A stretch of DNA of 40,784 nucleotides from Bacteroidales bacterium UBA3764 (GTDB taxonomy: Bacteria; Bacteroidota; Bacteroidia; Bacteroidales; UBA932), in NCBI GenBank assembly GCA_002371115.1, contig DFFY01000009.1, forward strand, positions 1 through 40,784. Reading direction: 5' to 3'. Every line of letters begins with the position of its first letter. Position 1 is the first letter of the stretch. Below, in pieces: positions 1-6,933 of the stretch. The position numbers and the translations under genes are program-made. The notes below the pieces were generated by a model. The model ran no database searches and was not told the origin of the DNA. It saw only the letters and a list, made by a program, of their open reading frames with translations.

Positions 1-730
1 CGGTGCCGCCGCCGATCTGGAAGAATCCCACGCCGGCGCCCTGGCTGTTTTTCTTGTACCAGTCCACCAGGAACATCATCACTTCCACGCCCTGGATGAC
101 CATGTGCGGGTCATATTCGCCGCGGATCACATGAGCGGTGAAGATGTTGCCAGTGGTGCAGTCTTCCCATGCGGGGCAGATGATGGGGATGTTCTTCTCG
201 CAGGCGGCGACCACCCAGCTGTCCTTGGGGTCGATCTCATAATACTGCTCCAGAACACCGCTGCGAATCATCTGATAGATGAACTCATAGGGGAGATATC
301 TCTTGCCTTCCGCCTTGGCCTTGTCCCACACCTCTACCAGGTGCTTTTCCAGACGGCGGAACGCTTCCTCTTCCGGGATGCAGGTATCCGTTACACGGTT
401 GTAGTGGTTGTCCAGCAGTTCCTGCTCCTGTTTGGGAGTGAGGTCACGGTAGCCGGGTACACGATAATAGTGGCTGTGGGCCACCAGGTTCATGATGTCT
501 TCCTCCAGGTTGTTTGCACTGCAGCAAACGAAGGCGATTTTGTCCTGACGAATCATCTCTGCCAGGGAGAGGCCCAGTTCTGCGGTGGACATGGCGCCGG
601 CCATGGCCAGGAACATTTTTCCTCCTTTGTTCAGGAGATCTTCATAGGCCTTTGCAGCATCTACCAAGGCTGCGGAATTGAAATGACGGTAGTGATGGGT
701 AATGAATTGAGAGATAGGTCCCTTTTCCAT
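1..730 (-). CDS. Deoxyhypusine synthase-like protein (3' end outside window)
   Basis: The leftward frame is open from 730 to the window edge and gives about 243 residues. It begins MEKGPISQFITHHYRHFNSA and contains SANNLEEDIMNLVAHSHYY and AWEDCTTGNIFTAHVIRGEY, typical of the bacterial branch of the deoxyhypusine synthase family, an NAD-dependent aminobutyl transferase fold. The part seen ends at FFQIGGGT, so the region expected to carry the active-site lysine lies outside the window. Bacteria lack eIF5A, so the bacterial members are thought to make homospermidine or a related polyamine; that role is inferred. The reading frame stays open upstream of the ATG, back to a TTG at 778, and the predicted transcription start leaves room for either start codon. 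It is divergent from acpP. Confidence 0.85.
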   Translation of the reverse strand, partial: MEKGPISQFITHHYRHFNSAALVDAAKAYEDLLNKGGKMFLAMAGAMSTAELGLSLAEMIRQDKIAFVCCSANNLEEDIMNLVAHSHYYRVPGYRDLTPKQEQELLDNHYNRVTDTCIPEEEAFRRLEKHLVEVWDKAKAEGKRYLPYEFIYQMIRSGVLEQYYEIDPKDSWVVAACEKNIPIICPAWEDCTTGNIFTAHVIRGEYDPHMVIQGVEVMMFLVDWYKKNSQGAGVGFFQIGGGT

Positions 731-794
731 TTTTTTAAACGTAATTTCTGCAGGGCGAAGCCAGTCTTTGACTTCCAACCGGGCAGATTATGGG

Positions 795-802
795 CAAAAT
801 TA
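795..802 (-). promoter_or_regulatory. Promoter -7 box for the deoxyhypusine synthase-like gene
   Basis: On the minus strand this reads TAATTTTG, an exact match to the Bacteroidota -7 element TAnnTTTG. It lies 65 bases before the ATG at 730 and just before the alternative TTG at 778. No clear -33 element was seen at the right distance. Confidence 0.5.
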
Positions 803-814
803 GAAAATTATTAC

Positions 815-822
815 TAAATTTG
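815..822 (+). promoter_or_regulatory. Promoter -7 box for acpP
   Basis: TAAATTTG matches the Bacteroidota -7 element TAnnTTTG, about 50 bases upstream of the acpP ATG. It sits 13 bases from the opposing box at 795-802, so the two genes share a compact divergent promoter region. The -33 element is not obvious. Confidence 0.5.
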
Positions 823-873
823 CAAGCCCGAACGGGACCTTAAAAAGAATAAACATATTAATAAGAAGTAATT

Positions 874-1116
874 ATGACTATCGACGAAATTTACGAGAAA
901 GTGAATGAATTCCTGGTGGAAGACCTGGAGATTGAAGAAAGCAAAATCAGCGAGGACGCCCGCCTGAAAGAAGACCTGGGAATTGATTCCCTGGAGGTTG
1001 TGGACGTCGTTGTCCTGGTTGAGGAACAGTTCGGCTTCAAGATGAAACCGGAAGATTTCAAGGACCTCATCACCCTGGATGACTTCTGCAAGTTCATTGC
1101 CAATCGTATTGGTTAA
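874..1116 (+). CDS. Acyl carrier protein
   Basis: An 80-residue acidic protein of standard ACP length. The motif GIDSLEVVD holds the serine that receives 4'-phosphopantetheine; the preceding KEDLGIDSL and following LVEEQFGF match helix II and the following loop of type II ACPs. It would carry acyl chains as thioesters in the cytoplasm. The two hotdog proteins just downstream suggest a dedicated ACP for a specialised acyl or polyene product, although it could also be the general fatty-acid ACP. No ketosynthase or ketoreductase is present in the window to decide. An intrinsic terminator follows at 1153-1194. Confidence 0.93.
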   Translation: MTIDEIYEKVNEFLVEDLEIEESKISEDARLKEDLGIDSLEVVDVVVLVEEQFGFKMKPEDFKDLITLDDFCKFIANRIG

Positions 1117-1122
1117 TCAAAT

Positions 1123-1136
1123 AAGCACGCGTGCTT
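1123..1136. repeat. Perfect 14-bp palindrome after acpP
   Basis: AAGCACGCGTGCTT is a perfect inverted repeat with no loop. It lies 6 bases after the acpP stop and before the terminator hairpin. It could be a protein-binding site or the base of an RNA structure; nothing in the sequence chooses between these. Confidence 0.5.
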
Positions 1137-1152
1137 GACTATTTGTATTGTT

Positions 1153-1194
1153 AAACGTACGGGGCCAATGGGCCTCGTACCGTTTATTTTTTTT
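1153..1194 (+). terminator. Intrinsic terminator after acpP
   Basis: A GC-rich hairpin pairs AAACG-TACG-GGGCC with GGCC-TCGTACCGTTT around an AAT loop (with small bulges) and is followed by a run of T. It separates acpP from the dehydratase gene that starts 8 bases later, so read-through or another promoter must supply the downstream genes. Confidence 0.75.
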
Positions 1195-1201
1195 AGACCG
1201 A

Positions 1202-1633
1202 ATGAAACCCTTTAGCGACATTCCCATTGGTGAATTACTGCCCCAGCAGCCGCCGTTCCGCTTTGTGGATTCCCTGGAAGAATACACGGCGGAGCTGGCA
1301 CGGATTCGCTTTACGCCGGAGGAGGGAAAGAACCTTCTCATGGAAGACGGCTGCCTGAGCGCCGCCGGGCTCATGGAACACATGGCCCAGTGCAGCGCCG
1401 TGCGGCAGGGCTATTACAGCAAATACATCCTGCATCTCCCGGTAAAGATTGGTTATATAGGCCAGTTCCGGAAGCTCAGGATTAACTGCTTGCCCAAGGC
1501 GGGCGAAACCCTGGAAACCACCATCTTCCTCAAGGAAGTAATCTCCAACATTACCCTGGTTGACGCCGAGGTTCGCCTGGGGGATGAACTCATTGCCACG
1601 GCATCTCTCAAGAGCGCCCTCAAGGATGACTAA
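1202..1633 (+). CDS. ApeP-like hotdog 3-hydroxyacyl-ACP dehydratase (His-less)
   Basis: The 143-residue protein from ATG 1202 has the FabZ-like opening LLPQQPPFRFVD (residues 12-23) and the central-helix signature GLMEHMAQ (56-63). An earlier in-frame start would lie inside the terminator hairpin, so 1202 was chosen. FabZ enzymes carry a catalytic His in an HFPxxP motif just before this helix; here that stretch reads MEDGCLSAA, so the His is missing while the catalytic Glu position (E59) is kept. This is the pattern of the ApeP-type subunits of aryl-polyene and flexirubin-type gene clusters. The partner hotdog protein at 2037 has the His but not the Glu, so the two may act together as a dehydratase on ACP-bound acyl chains. 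Confidence 0.75.
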   Translation: MKPFSDIPIGELLPQQPPFRFVDSLEEYTAELARIRFTPEEGKNLLMEDGCLSAAGLMEHMAQCSAVRQGYYSKYILHLPVKIGYIGQFRKLRINCLPKAGETLETTIFLKEVISNITLVDAEVRLGDELIATASLKSALKDD

Positions 1634-1660
1634 GGACCCAAGTGATTGATTTGACAAACC

Positions 1661-2017
1661 ATGTTAAGACTCATTATTTTATCTATCACCCAGGCTGTCC
1701 TTATGTGCTCTGCCCAATCACTGTTCAAAGTGGCGGCCGAGCACATGGGCAGCTTCAGCTGGACCTGGGTGTTTTTCCGTGACGGCATTCTTACCAACTG
1801 GTGGCTCATCGCTTCCGGTATCTGCGGCATTGTAGGTACCCTGGAGTGGATGTACATGCTGCGGAGCTTCCCGTTCAGCCAGGTGTATCCGCTGTCTTCC
1901 CTCAGCTTTCTGTTCGGCATGCTGGTGGCGGTGATTTTCTTCCACGAAACCGTAGTATGGACGCAGTGGATTGGCCTTTTCCTCATCCTGGCCGGTTGCT
2001 ACTTCATAGTCAAATAA
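1661..2017 (+). CDS. Small EamA/SMR-type membrane transporter
   Basis: A 118-residue, very hydrophobic protein with four predicted membrane helices (roughly residues 3-22, 40-62, 70-92, 97-117). The third and fourth helices, around FSQVYPLSSLSFLFGML and GLFLILAGCYFIV, look like the EamA half-domain also seen in ArnE-type subunits of lipid-linked sugar flippases and in small multidrug transporters. It lies between the two hotdog genes, so it may move a lipid precursor or product across the inner membrane; that is inference from position. It probably works as a dimer, as half-size members of this superfamily do. Confidence 0.7.
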   Translation: MLRLIILSITQAVLMCSAQSLFKVAAEHMGSFSWTWVFFRDGILTNWWLIASGICGIVGTLEWMYMLRSFPFSQVYPLSSLSFLFGMLVAVIFFHETVVWTQWIGLFLILAGCYFIVK

Positions 2018-2036
2018 TGTTTGGGCAACGCATATT

Positions 2037-2363
2037 ATGTTAGAAGGAACTTTATACCAAATCGTCTCACGGGGAGAAGGAACCGCTACAGTGCGCCTGC
2101 TCCCGGAAAGCCCCATTTACAAAGCCCATTTCCCGGGTTATCCCGTCACCCCCGGCGTCACGCTGGTGCAGATGGGGCTGGAGCTGATGGGCCGCAAGCT
2201 CGCCGCCGCCAAGGACATCAAGTTCGTGGTGCCGGTGCTGCCCACCGCAGACGGCCCCGAACTCCATTACGCCTGGTCTTTTAGGGACGATACCACGGCC
2301 GACATCACGCTGAGCCTGGCCGATGGCACGCTTTGCACCAAGATGACCGTCCTTGTCCAGTAA
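2037..2363 (+). CDS. ApeI-like hotdog 3-hydroxyacyl-ACP dehydratase (Glu-less)
   Basis: A short hotdog protein (108 residues; FabZ is about 150) with the motif HFPGYPVTPGV at residues 31-41, the FabZ/FabA catalytic His loop. The residue 14 positions after the His, which is Glu in FabZ, is Gln here (Q45, in TLVQMG). It therefore keeps half of the catalytic pair and matches ApeI-like thioester dehydratases. The complementary half is in the protein at 1202-1633. Substrate is likely a 3-hydroxyacyl-ACP built on the ACP at 874. It lies 19 bases after the transporter gene and is probably cotranscribed with it. Confidence 0.75.
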   Translation: MLEGTLYQIVSRGEGTATVRLLPESPIYKAHFPGYPVTPGVTLVQMGLELMGRKLAAAKDIKFVVPVLPTADGPELHYAWSFRDDTTADITLSLADGTLCTKMTVLVQ

Positions 2364-2392
2364 CTTATGAACTTGTGCTTTTCTTAAACGAT

Positions 2393-2578
2393 ATGAGAAA
2401 AATTGTTTTGACAGGCATCTTGATGCTGCTCACCGTAGCAGCGCTTGCGCAAGAAAAGATTTGGAGTGGGACTGCTTGTAAATCCCGCCAGGTAACCCTG
2501 AAGGAATATTTGCCGGAGGGCACTACGGACGGTTGGCAGAAGGCCTTTGTGGACTGGATGCACAACATGTCTTTTTAG
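2393..2578 (+). pseudogene. Signal-peptide remnant of an alpha/beta-hydrolase (esterase) gene
   Basis: The ORF gives 61 residues: a good signal peptide (MRKIVLTGILMLLTVAALAQ), then EKIWSGTACKSRQVTLKEYL, which resembles the start of mature secreted alpha/beta-hydrolase esterases of Bacteroidales. After EGTTDG it jumps to GWQKAFVDWMHNMSF, which could be an esterase C-terminus. The usual length is near 280 residues, so most of the fold, including any catalytic Ser and His, is absent. An internal deletion is the simplest explanation. A genuine small exported protein is the alternative. The live promoter of the kinase gene starts 6 bases after the stop. Confidence 0.5.
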
Positions 2579-2583
2579 AGGTC

Positions 2584-2614
2584 TTGTAATTTTGGGCGCG
2601 TTTTACTACCTTTG
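2584..2614 (+). promoter_or_regulatory. Promoter of the nucleoside kinase gene
   Basis: TTG at 2584-2586, a 20-base spacer and TACCTTTG at 2607-2614 match the Bacteroidota housekeeping promoter. The predicted leader is only about 12 bases, ending at ATG 2633. This argues against the upstream TTG start at 2612, which lies inside the -7 box. Confidence 0.7.
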
Positions 2615-2632
2615 CGTTCAAACTTTCTTTCC

Positions 2633-4288
2633 ATGGTACAGGTTTACTGCAAGAACACCAAAGAGACCAAGCGTTTCCCGGAAGGGACGTCCCTTCTGCA
2701 AATGCTCTCTGAATTCGACTGTCATCGGCCCTATCCCATTGTGTCCGCCAAGGTGAACAATGTCTCCCAGGGCCTCAAATTCAAGGTCTATCAAAATAAG
2801 GACATCGAGTTCATAGATGTCCGTGAGTCGAGCGGCATGCGTGTGTATAGCCGCTCGCTTTGTTTCTTGCTGTACAAGGCCGCCTCAGATGTATTCCCGG
2901 GCAGCAAACTGTACATGGAGCACCCCATCTCGCACGGCTACTTCTGCCACCTGCGCAAGGCAGACGACACTGAGGTGTCGGAACAGGACCTGGTGGTGCT
3001 GGAAAAGCGCATGAAGGAGCTGGTGGAGAAGGATTTGCCCTTCCACCGCTACGACGTGCAGACGGAACGGGCCATCAAGGAATTCCGCAAAGCCGGCTAC
3101 GAGGACAAGGTGAAGCTGCTGGAGACCAGCGGCGAGGCCTACACGGACTACTACACGCTGGGAGAAACCTCGGACTATTATTATGGGAAGCTGGTCCCGT
3201 CCACCGGCTATCTGAAGGTATGGGGCATTCTACCGTACCACGACGGCCTGCTGCTGCAGCTTCCTTCCCGGGAGGATCCTTCGCGCGTGGCGGATTTTGT
3301 GGACCAGCCGCGCACGTACGAGATTTTCAAGGAGGCCCTCCGCTGGAACATTATCATGGGGCTGGGAACCGTGGGCGATGTAAACGAAGCCTTCCTGAAG
3401 GGTCGCGCCAGTGAGCTTATCCAGATAGCGGAAGCCTTGCAGGAAAAGAAAATCGTCAAGATTGCGGAAGAGATTGACCGTCGTTACCGCAGCGAAACCC
3501 CGCTCAAGGTGGTACTCATCACCGGCCCTTCATCGTCCGGAAAAACCACCTTCTGCAAGCGCCTGTCCGTCCAGCTCAAAGCATGCGGCCTCAAGCCCAT
3601 GTCTATGAGTACGGACGACTACTTTGTGAACCGGACCGATACCCCCAAGTTTCCGGACGGAAGCTATGACTTCGACAATTTTGATACCGTGGACCACGCC
3701 CTCATGGAGAAGCATATCATGCAGCTTATCGGCGGAGAAGAGGTGGATGTGCCGGAATATAACTTTGTTACGGGCCTCCGGGAGTATAATGGCAAAAAAC
3801 TGAAGCTGGGAGAAGGCTGCATCTTGCTCATCGAAGGCATTCACGCCCTGAATCCGGACCTCACGTCGGACATTCCGGAAAGTGCCAAGTTCAAGATTTT
3901 CATCAATACGCTCACGGGCGCCAACCTGGACAACCACAATTGGATTCCCACCAGCGACAACCGCCTGTTGCGCCGCATTGTCCGAGACTATAACAAAGGT
4001 GCTTTTACGGCCCGCGAATCCATCTCCAACTGGCAGAACGTACTGGAAGCGGAGGAAAAATGGATATATCCTTTCCAGGAAACGGCGGACGTCATGTTCA
4101 ACAGCGCCTATCTCATTGAGTTTGCCGTCATGAAGAACCACGCGGAGCCCATCCTGCGCACCGTTCCGCAGAACTGCGCGGAATACGCGGAGGCGCACCG
4201 CCTGCTCAAGTTCATTCACTACTTTACCCCCGTTCCGGATAAAGAAATTCCCGCGACATCGCTGCTGCGGGAATTTATCGGAGGTTAA
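2633..4288 (+). CDS. Two-domain nucleoside (uridine-type) kinase
   Basis: A 551-residue protein from ATG 2633. The N-terminal part resembles the TGS and second additional domains of threonyl-tRNA synthetase (MVQVYCKNTKETKRFPEG at the start, HPISHGYFCHL near residue 100). The C-terminal part is a P-loop kinase of the uridine kinase/phosphoribulokinase family, with Walker A GPSSSGKTTF at about residue 298, STDDYF shortly after it, and DFDNFDTVDH further on. It should phosphorylate a nucleoside such as uridine with NTP in pyrimidine salvage. This domain order is usual for Bacteroidota nucleoside kinases. Its stop overlaps the stop of the convergent exporter gene by 4 bases, leaving no room for a terminator between them. 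Confidence 0.9.
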   Translation: MVQVYCKNTKETKRFPEGTSLLQMLSEFDCHRPYPIVSAKVNNVSQGLKFKVYQNKDIEFIDVRESSGMRVYSRSLCFLLYKAASDVFPGSKLYMEHPISHGYFCHLRKADDTEVSEQDLVVLEKRMKELVEKDLPFHRYDVQTERAIKEFRKAGYEDKVKLLETSGEAYTDYYTLGETSDYYYGKLVPSTGYLKVWGILPYHDGLLLQLPSREDPSRVADFVDQPRTYEIFKEALRWNIIMGLGTVGDVNEAFLKGRASELIQIAEALQEKKIVKIAEEIDRRYRSETPLKVVLITGPSSSGKTTFCKRLSVQLKACGLKPMSMSTDDYFVNRTDTPKFPDGSYDFDNFDTVDHALMEKHIMQLIGGEEVDVPEYNFVTGLREYNGKKLKLGEGCILLIEGIHALNPDLTSDIPESAKFKIFINTLTGANLDNHNWIPTSDNRLLRRIVRDYNKGAFTARESISNWQNVLEAEEKWIYPFQETADVMFNSAYLIEFAVMKNHAEPILRTVPQNCAEYAEAHRLLKFIHYFTPVPDKEIPATSLLREFIGG

Positions 4289-6780
4289 TCTTCTTTTTCC
4301 GGGATACGGAAACCGCGCCGGAAGAAGCGGTACTTGCACAGCTGTCGGAACACAAACGGCTGGAGCGAGTAGGTTATCAGAATGGTGGAAGCCATGCCGA
4401 TTAACGTGATAAGGCCGATGGAATGGATGGCCGGATGACGGGCAAACACCAGCGAGAAGGTCACTATCGCCAGCACCATGGCGCTGTAGAAAATGGCCAC
4501 TTTGTGGTAGCTCAGCATGGATTTTTCACCGCGTCGCGCCTCCGCAAGGAGGCCCTCCATCACAAAGATACTGTAGTCCACGCCAATGCCATAGATAAAG
4601 GTGGAGATGACAATGTTGATGAGGTTGAACTCCAGGTGGAAAATGGCCATGTAGCCTTGCATCACGTACCAGCTCACAAACATGGGCAGGAAGGCGATGA
4701 GGGCAATCCAGATGTTGCGGAAGCTGAACAGCAACACCAGAAGCACGAAAATGCTGGAAATCCAGAGGGTGGTGTTAAAGTCTTCGTGGATGATTTCCAC
4801 CATGTCACGGCAGTAGAAGAACGGTTCCAGTACAATTACGTGGTTCGCCCGGGTTATTTGGGTCCAAACGCCGTGCTGCTCCTGAGCGGGATAGGAGATT
4901 TCCGTAAAGAACATCTGGCGTCCGCTTTCCTGGGACTCATAGAAGTTGGCCAGCAGGCCCGGCGGCACAATGCCGGCTTCGATAATGTTGCCTGGCTCAT
5001 AATCCTGTTGCAACAGGGCGAAGAAGGGCTCGAACAGGCTGGCCGGCAGCTGATAGGCCTGGGCCGACGCCGTAAGGTCTTTTCTGAGCTGCACAACACG
5101 GGCACGGGTCCAGAACTTTTTCCAGCTGTCTATGCGCAGCTGCTGCTCGGCCGCAGAATGGAACAGGAGGCCGGAAATAGGGGAGTAGCCCTTGATGACT
5201 CCCGCCTGCTGCAAGGAATCCAGATGCACATAAAACGCCTTGTTGTACTCCATGGCTTTGTCCATGTCCTGCTCGTCCCAGGCGGCAAAGTACGCATGCG
5301 CGTAGCCGTCGGCATTCTTGGTATTATAAAGGTCCTGCGCTTCCTGCAGGGCGGCATTGTCGTAGTCCAGGTTACCCAGGTCGCTGTCAAACTTGACACG
5401 CGGGCTCATGATAACACCCACGATAATAAGGATGGTGAGCGTGCCTATCACCCATTTGTTGCGGTCCCAGGGCAGGTTGTTGAATTTTTCCACCAGCGGG
5501 AACCCGTGGGTGCGCTTGAATGCAATCTGGTCCTTGTGCAGGAAATGCGGCAGGAACACCAGGGCAAAGAAGGTATTGCCGATGAGCGAGAAGGTGGCAA
5601 AAAGGCCGAAGTCCCGCAGCAGGTCGCTTTCCGTGAACAGCAGGCCCAGGAAAGCGCCCACGGTGGTGATGCAACCCATGGAAACAGGGGTGCTCTCGTC
5701 CCGGAGCAGTTTTTCCACGTCGCCCACATAATAATAATGGATGAGCACGTGCAGGCAATAGCTGATGGCCACGCCCAGCACGATAGCGCTCAGCCCCAGG
5801 GCCATCAGGGACATGACGCCGTCCTTGATCCAGTACATGCAGGCCAGTGCGAAGAGGGCGCCGTAGATGACCGGAACCACCTGCTGCCACACGAAGGAGA
5901 AGCGGTGGAAGCTCATGATGATAATGACCAGGATGAGCAGCAGGGACAGGCCTATAGTCCATACCAGGTCCCGTTTGATGGTACCAGCATTGGAAACGCT
6001 GTCCAGCGGGGTGCCGTGTACCAGCACATGGATGTCCGGATTGGCGGCCTCAAAGGCCCTGGTGCTTTGCTGGACCTGGTTTACGAAGCGGGTGCCGGCA
6101 CCGGAATCCAGGCCGTCGAAGGCAGGCGTGAGGAAGGCAAGCGCCACTGTTTTGTCCGGGCAGTACAGATGACCGTCCTCGATGGTGAAACCACCCATGG
6201 AAGAGCCTTCTTCCAGGATGGACGTAAGCATGACGGAACGCAGGTTGAGCGGGTCCATGGCCACCATCTGGGTGGCTTCGCCGGTTTCATCGGCCTGGAG
6301 AATCTGGAAATTCTCTTCCATCTGCTCGTCTATGGCCTCCCGGGTGAGGGCCTGTTCAAAACTGGCGTAGAGGGATGTATCCATGAAGGAAGGCAGGTGC
6401 GTGAGGGCGAAGTCCATGGCGTCCAGGGCCGTATCTACGTCCAGGGTGCAGAAAATGCCTGCAATGTAGTGGGTATCCTCGTCCTGCTTTTCCAGCATGC
6501 CGCAGAATTCCTCCATGGCCTCGCCCAGGCGCGAAGGCTCCACCGGGTTCAGGGTGTCCTTGGAGGTGATTTGCAGAAATACCTTGTCCTTGAGGCCGAT
6601 GTCACTGAAAGCCAGCTCGTTGTCCGTGGAAGAGCGGGGAAGCAGCTTCACGATGTTTTCCTCGTACTGGAGCTGGGCGCCGTAGTAACCGAACAGCAGC
6701 GTGGAAGCAATGAGCAGCAGGTACATGAGCGCCTTGTGCTGCCTGAAGAAGTGATATATCGGCAGGAAAATCCGATGCAT
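4285..6780 (-). CDS. MMPL/RND family lipid or polyene exporter
   Basis: An 831-residue inner-membrane protein with the RND-like duplicated plan: one helix near the N-terminus (about 17-35), a large periplasmic loop, a bundle of helices at about 270-430, one at about 450, a second periplasmic loop, and a last bundle at about 675-810. Conserved-looking segments are GVAISYCLHVLIHYY in the first half and YGIGVDYSIFVMEGL in the second; the latter is the GxxxDYxxF signature of MMPL transporters. Members export lipids, hopanoids or pigment esters using the proton gradient, and such exporters are standard parts of aryl-polyene/flexirubin clusters. It faces the ACP-hotdog genes across the kinase gene, so a shared pathway is plausible but not shown. 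Confidence 0.88.
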   Translation of the reverse strand: MHRIFLPIYHFFRQHKALMYLLLIASTLLFGYYGAQLQYEENIVKLLPRSSTDNELAFSDIGLKDKVFLQITSKDTLNPVEPSRLGEAMEEFCGMLEKQDEDTHYIAGIFCTLDVDTALDAMDFALTHLPSFMDTSLYASFEQALTREAIDEQMEENFQILQADETGEATQMVAMDPLNLRSVMLTSILEEGSSMGGFTIEDGHLYCPDKTVALAFLTPAFDGLDSGAGTRFVNQVQQSTRAFEAANPDIHVLVHGTPLDSVSNAGTIKRDLVWTIGLSLLLILVIIIMSFHRFSFVWQQVVPVIYGALFALACMYWIKDGVMSLMALGLSAIVLGVAISYCLHVLIHYYYVGDVEKLLRDESTPVSMGCITTVGAFLGLLFTESDLLRDFGLFATFSLIGNTFFALVFLPHFLHKDQIAFKRTHGFPLVEKFNNLPWDRNKWVIGTLTILIIVGVIMSPRVKFDSDLGNLDYDNAALQEAQDLYNTKNADGYAHAYFAAWDEQDMDKAMEYNKAFYVHLDSLQQAGVIKGYSPISGLLFHSAAEQQLRIDSWKKFWTRARVVQLRKDLTASAQAYQLPASLFEPFFALLQQDYEPGNIIEAGIVPPGLLANFYESQESGRQMFFTEISYPAQEQHGVWTQITRANHVIVLEPFFYCRDMVEIIHEDFNTTLWISSIFVLLVLLFSFRNIWIALIAFLPMFVSWYVMQGYMAIFHLEFNLINIVISTFIYGIGVDYSIFVMEGLLAEARRGEKSMLSYHKVAIFYSAMVLAIVTFSLVFARHPAIHSIGLITLIGMASTILITYSLQPFVFRQLCKYRFFRRGFRIPEKED

Positions 6781-6804
6781 ATTGTCTATTTTGTGTTAAA
6801 CACA

Positions 6805-6837
6805 CAAATATAAGGAATATTCCGCAACAAAACAAAG
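6805..6837 (-). promoter_or_regulatory. Promoter of the MMPL exporter gene
   Basis: On the minus strand, CTTTG (6837-6833), a 20-base spacer and TATATTTG (6812-6805) form a near-consensus Bacteroidota promoter, 24 bases upstream of ATG 6780. The exporter is therefore probably transcribed apart from the gene at 6934-8574. Confidence 0.75.
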
Positions 6838-6889
6838 TTCCCCTATGGGGAACCCTCAGCGCCCTTTTCGGCCCCTTTCCGGTGTCGAC

Positions 6890-6911
6890 GGTCCATCCGC
6901 AGGACCCTCAG
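6890..6911 (-). repeat. Intergenic repeat, copy 1 (hairpin GGTCC/GGACC)
   Basis: Read on the minus strand this is CTGAGGGTCC, one variable base (T), then GCGGATGGACC. The same 22-base block, with A at the variable base, occurs at 10391-10412. Each copy can fold as a hairpin with GGTCC and GGACC arms. It lies after the 3' end of the outer-membrane protein gene and may serve as its terminator. Confidence 0.65.
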
Positions 6912-6933
6912 CAGCGGCGCCGGAGGAGGGAGC

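Noticed and set aside
4423..6813. A 796-codon open frame on the plus strand
   Set aside because: It is exactly antisense to the MMPL exporter and its protein is rich in His, Gln and Gly with no domain pattern; it reflects codon bias of the real gene.
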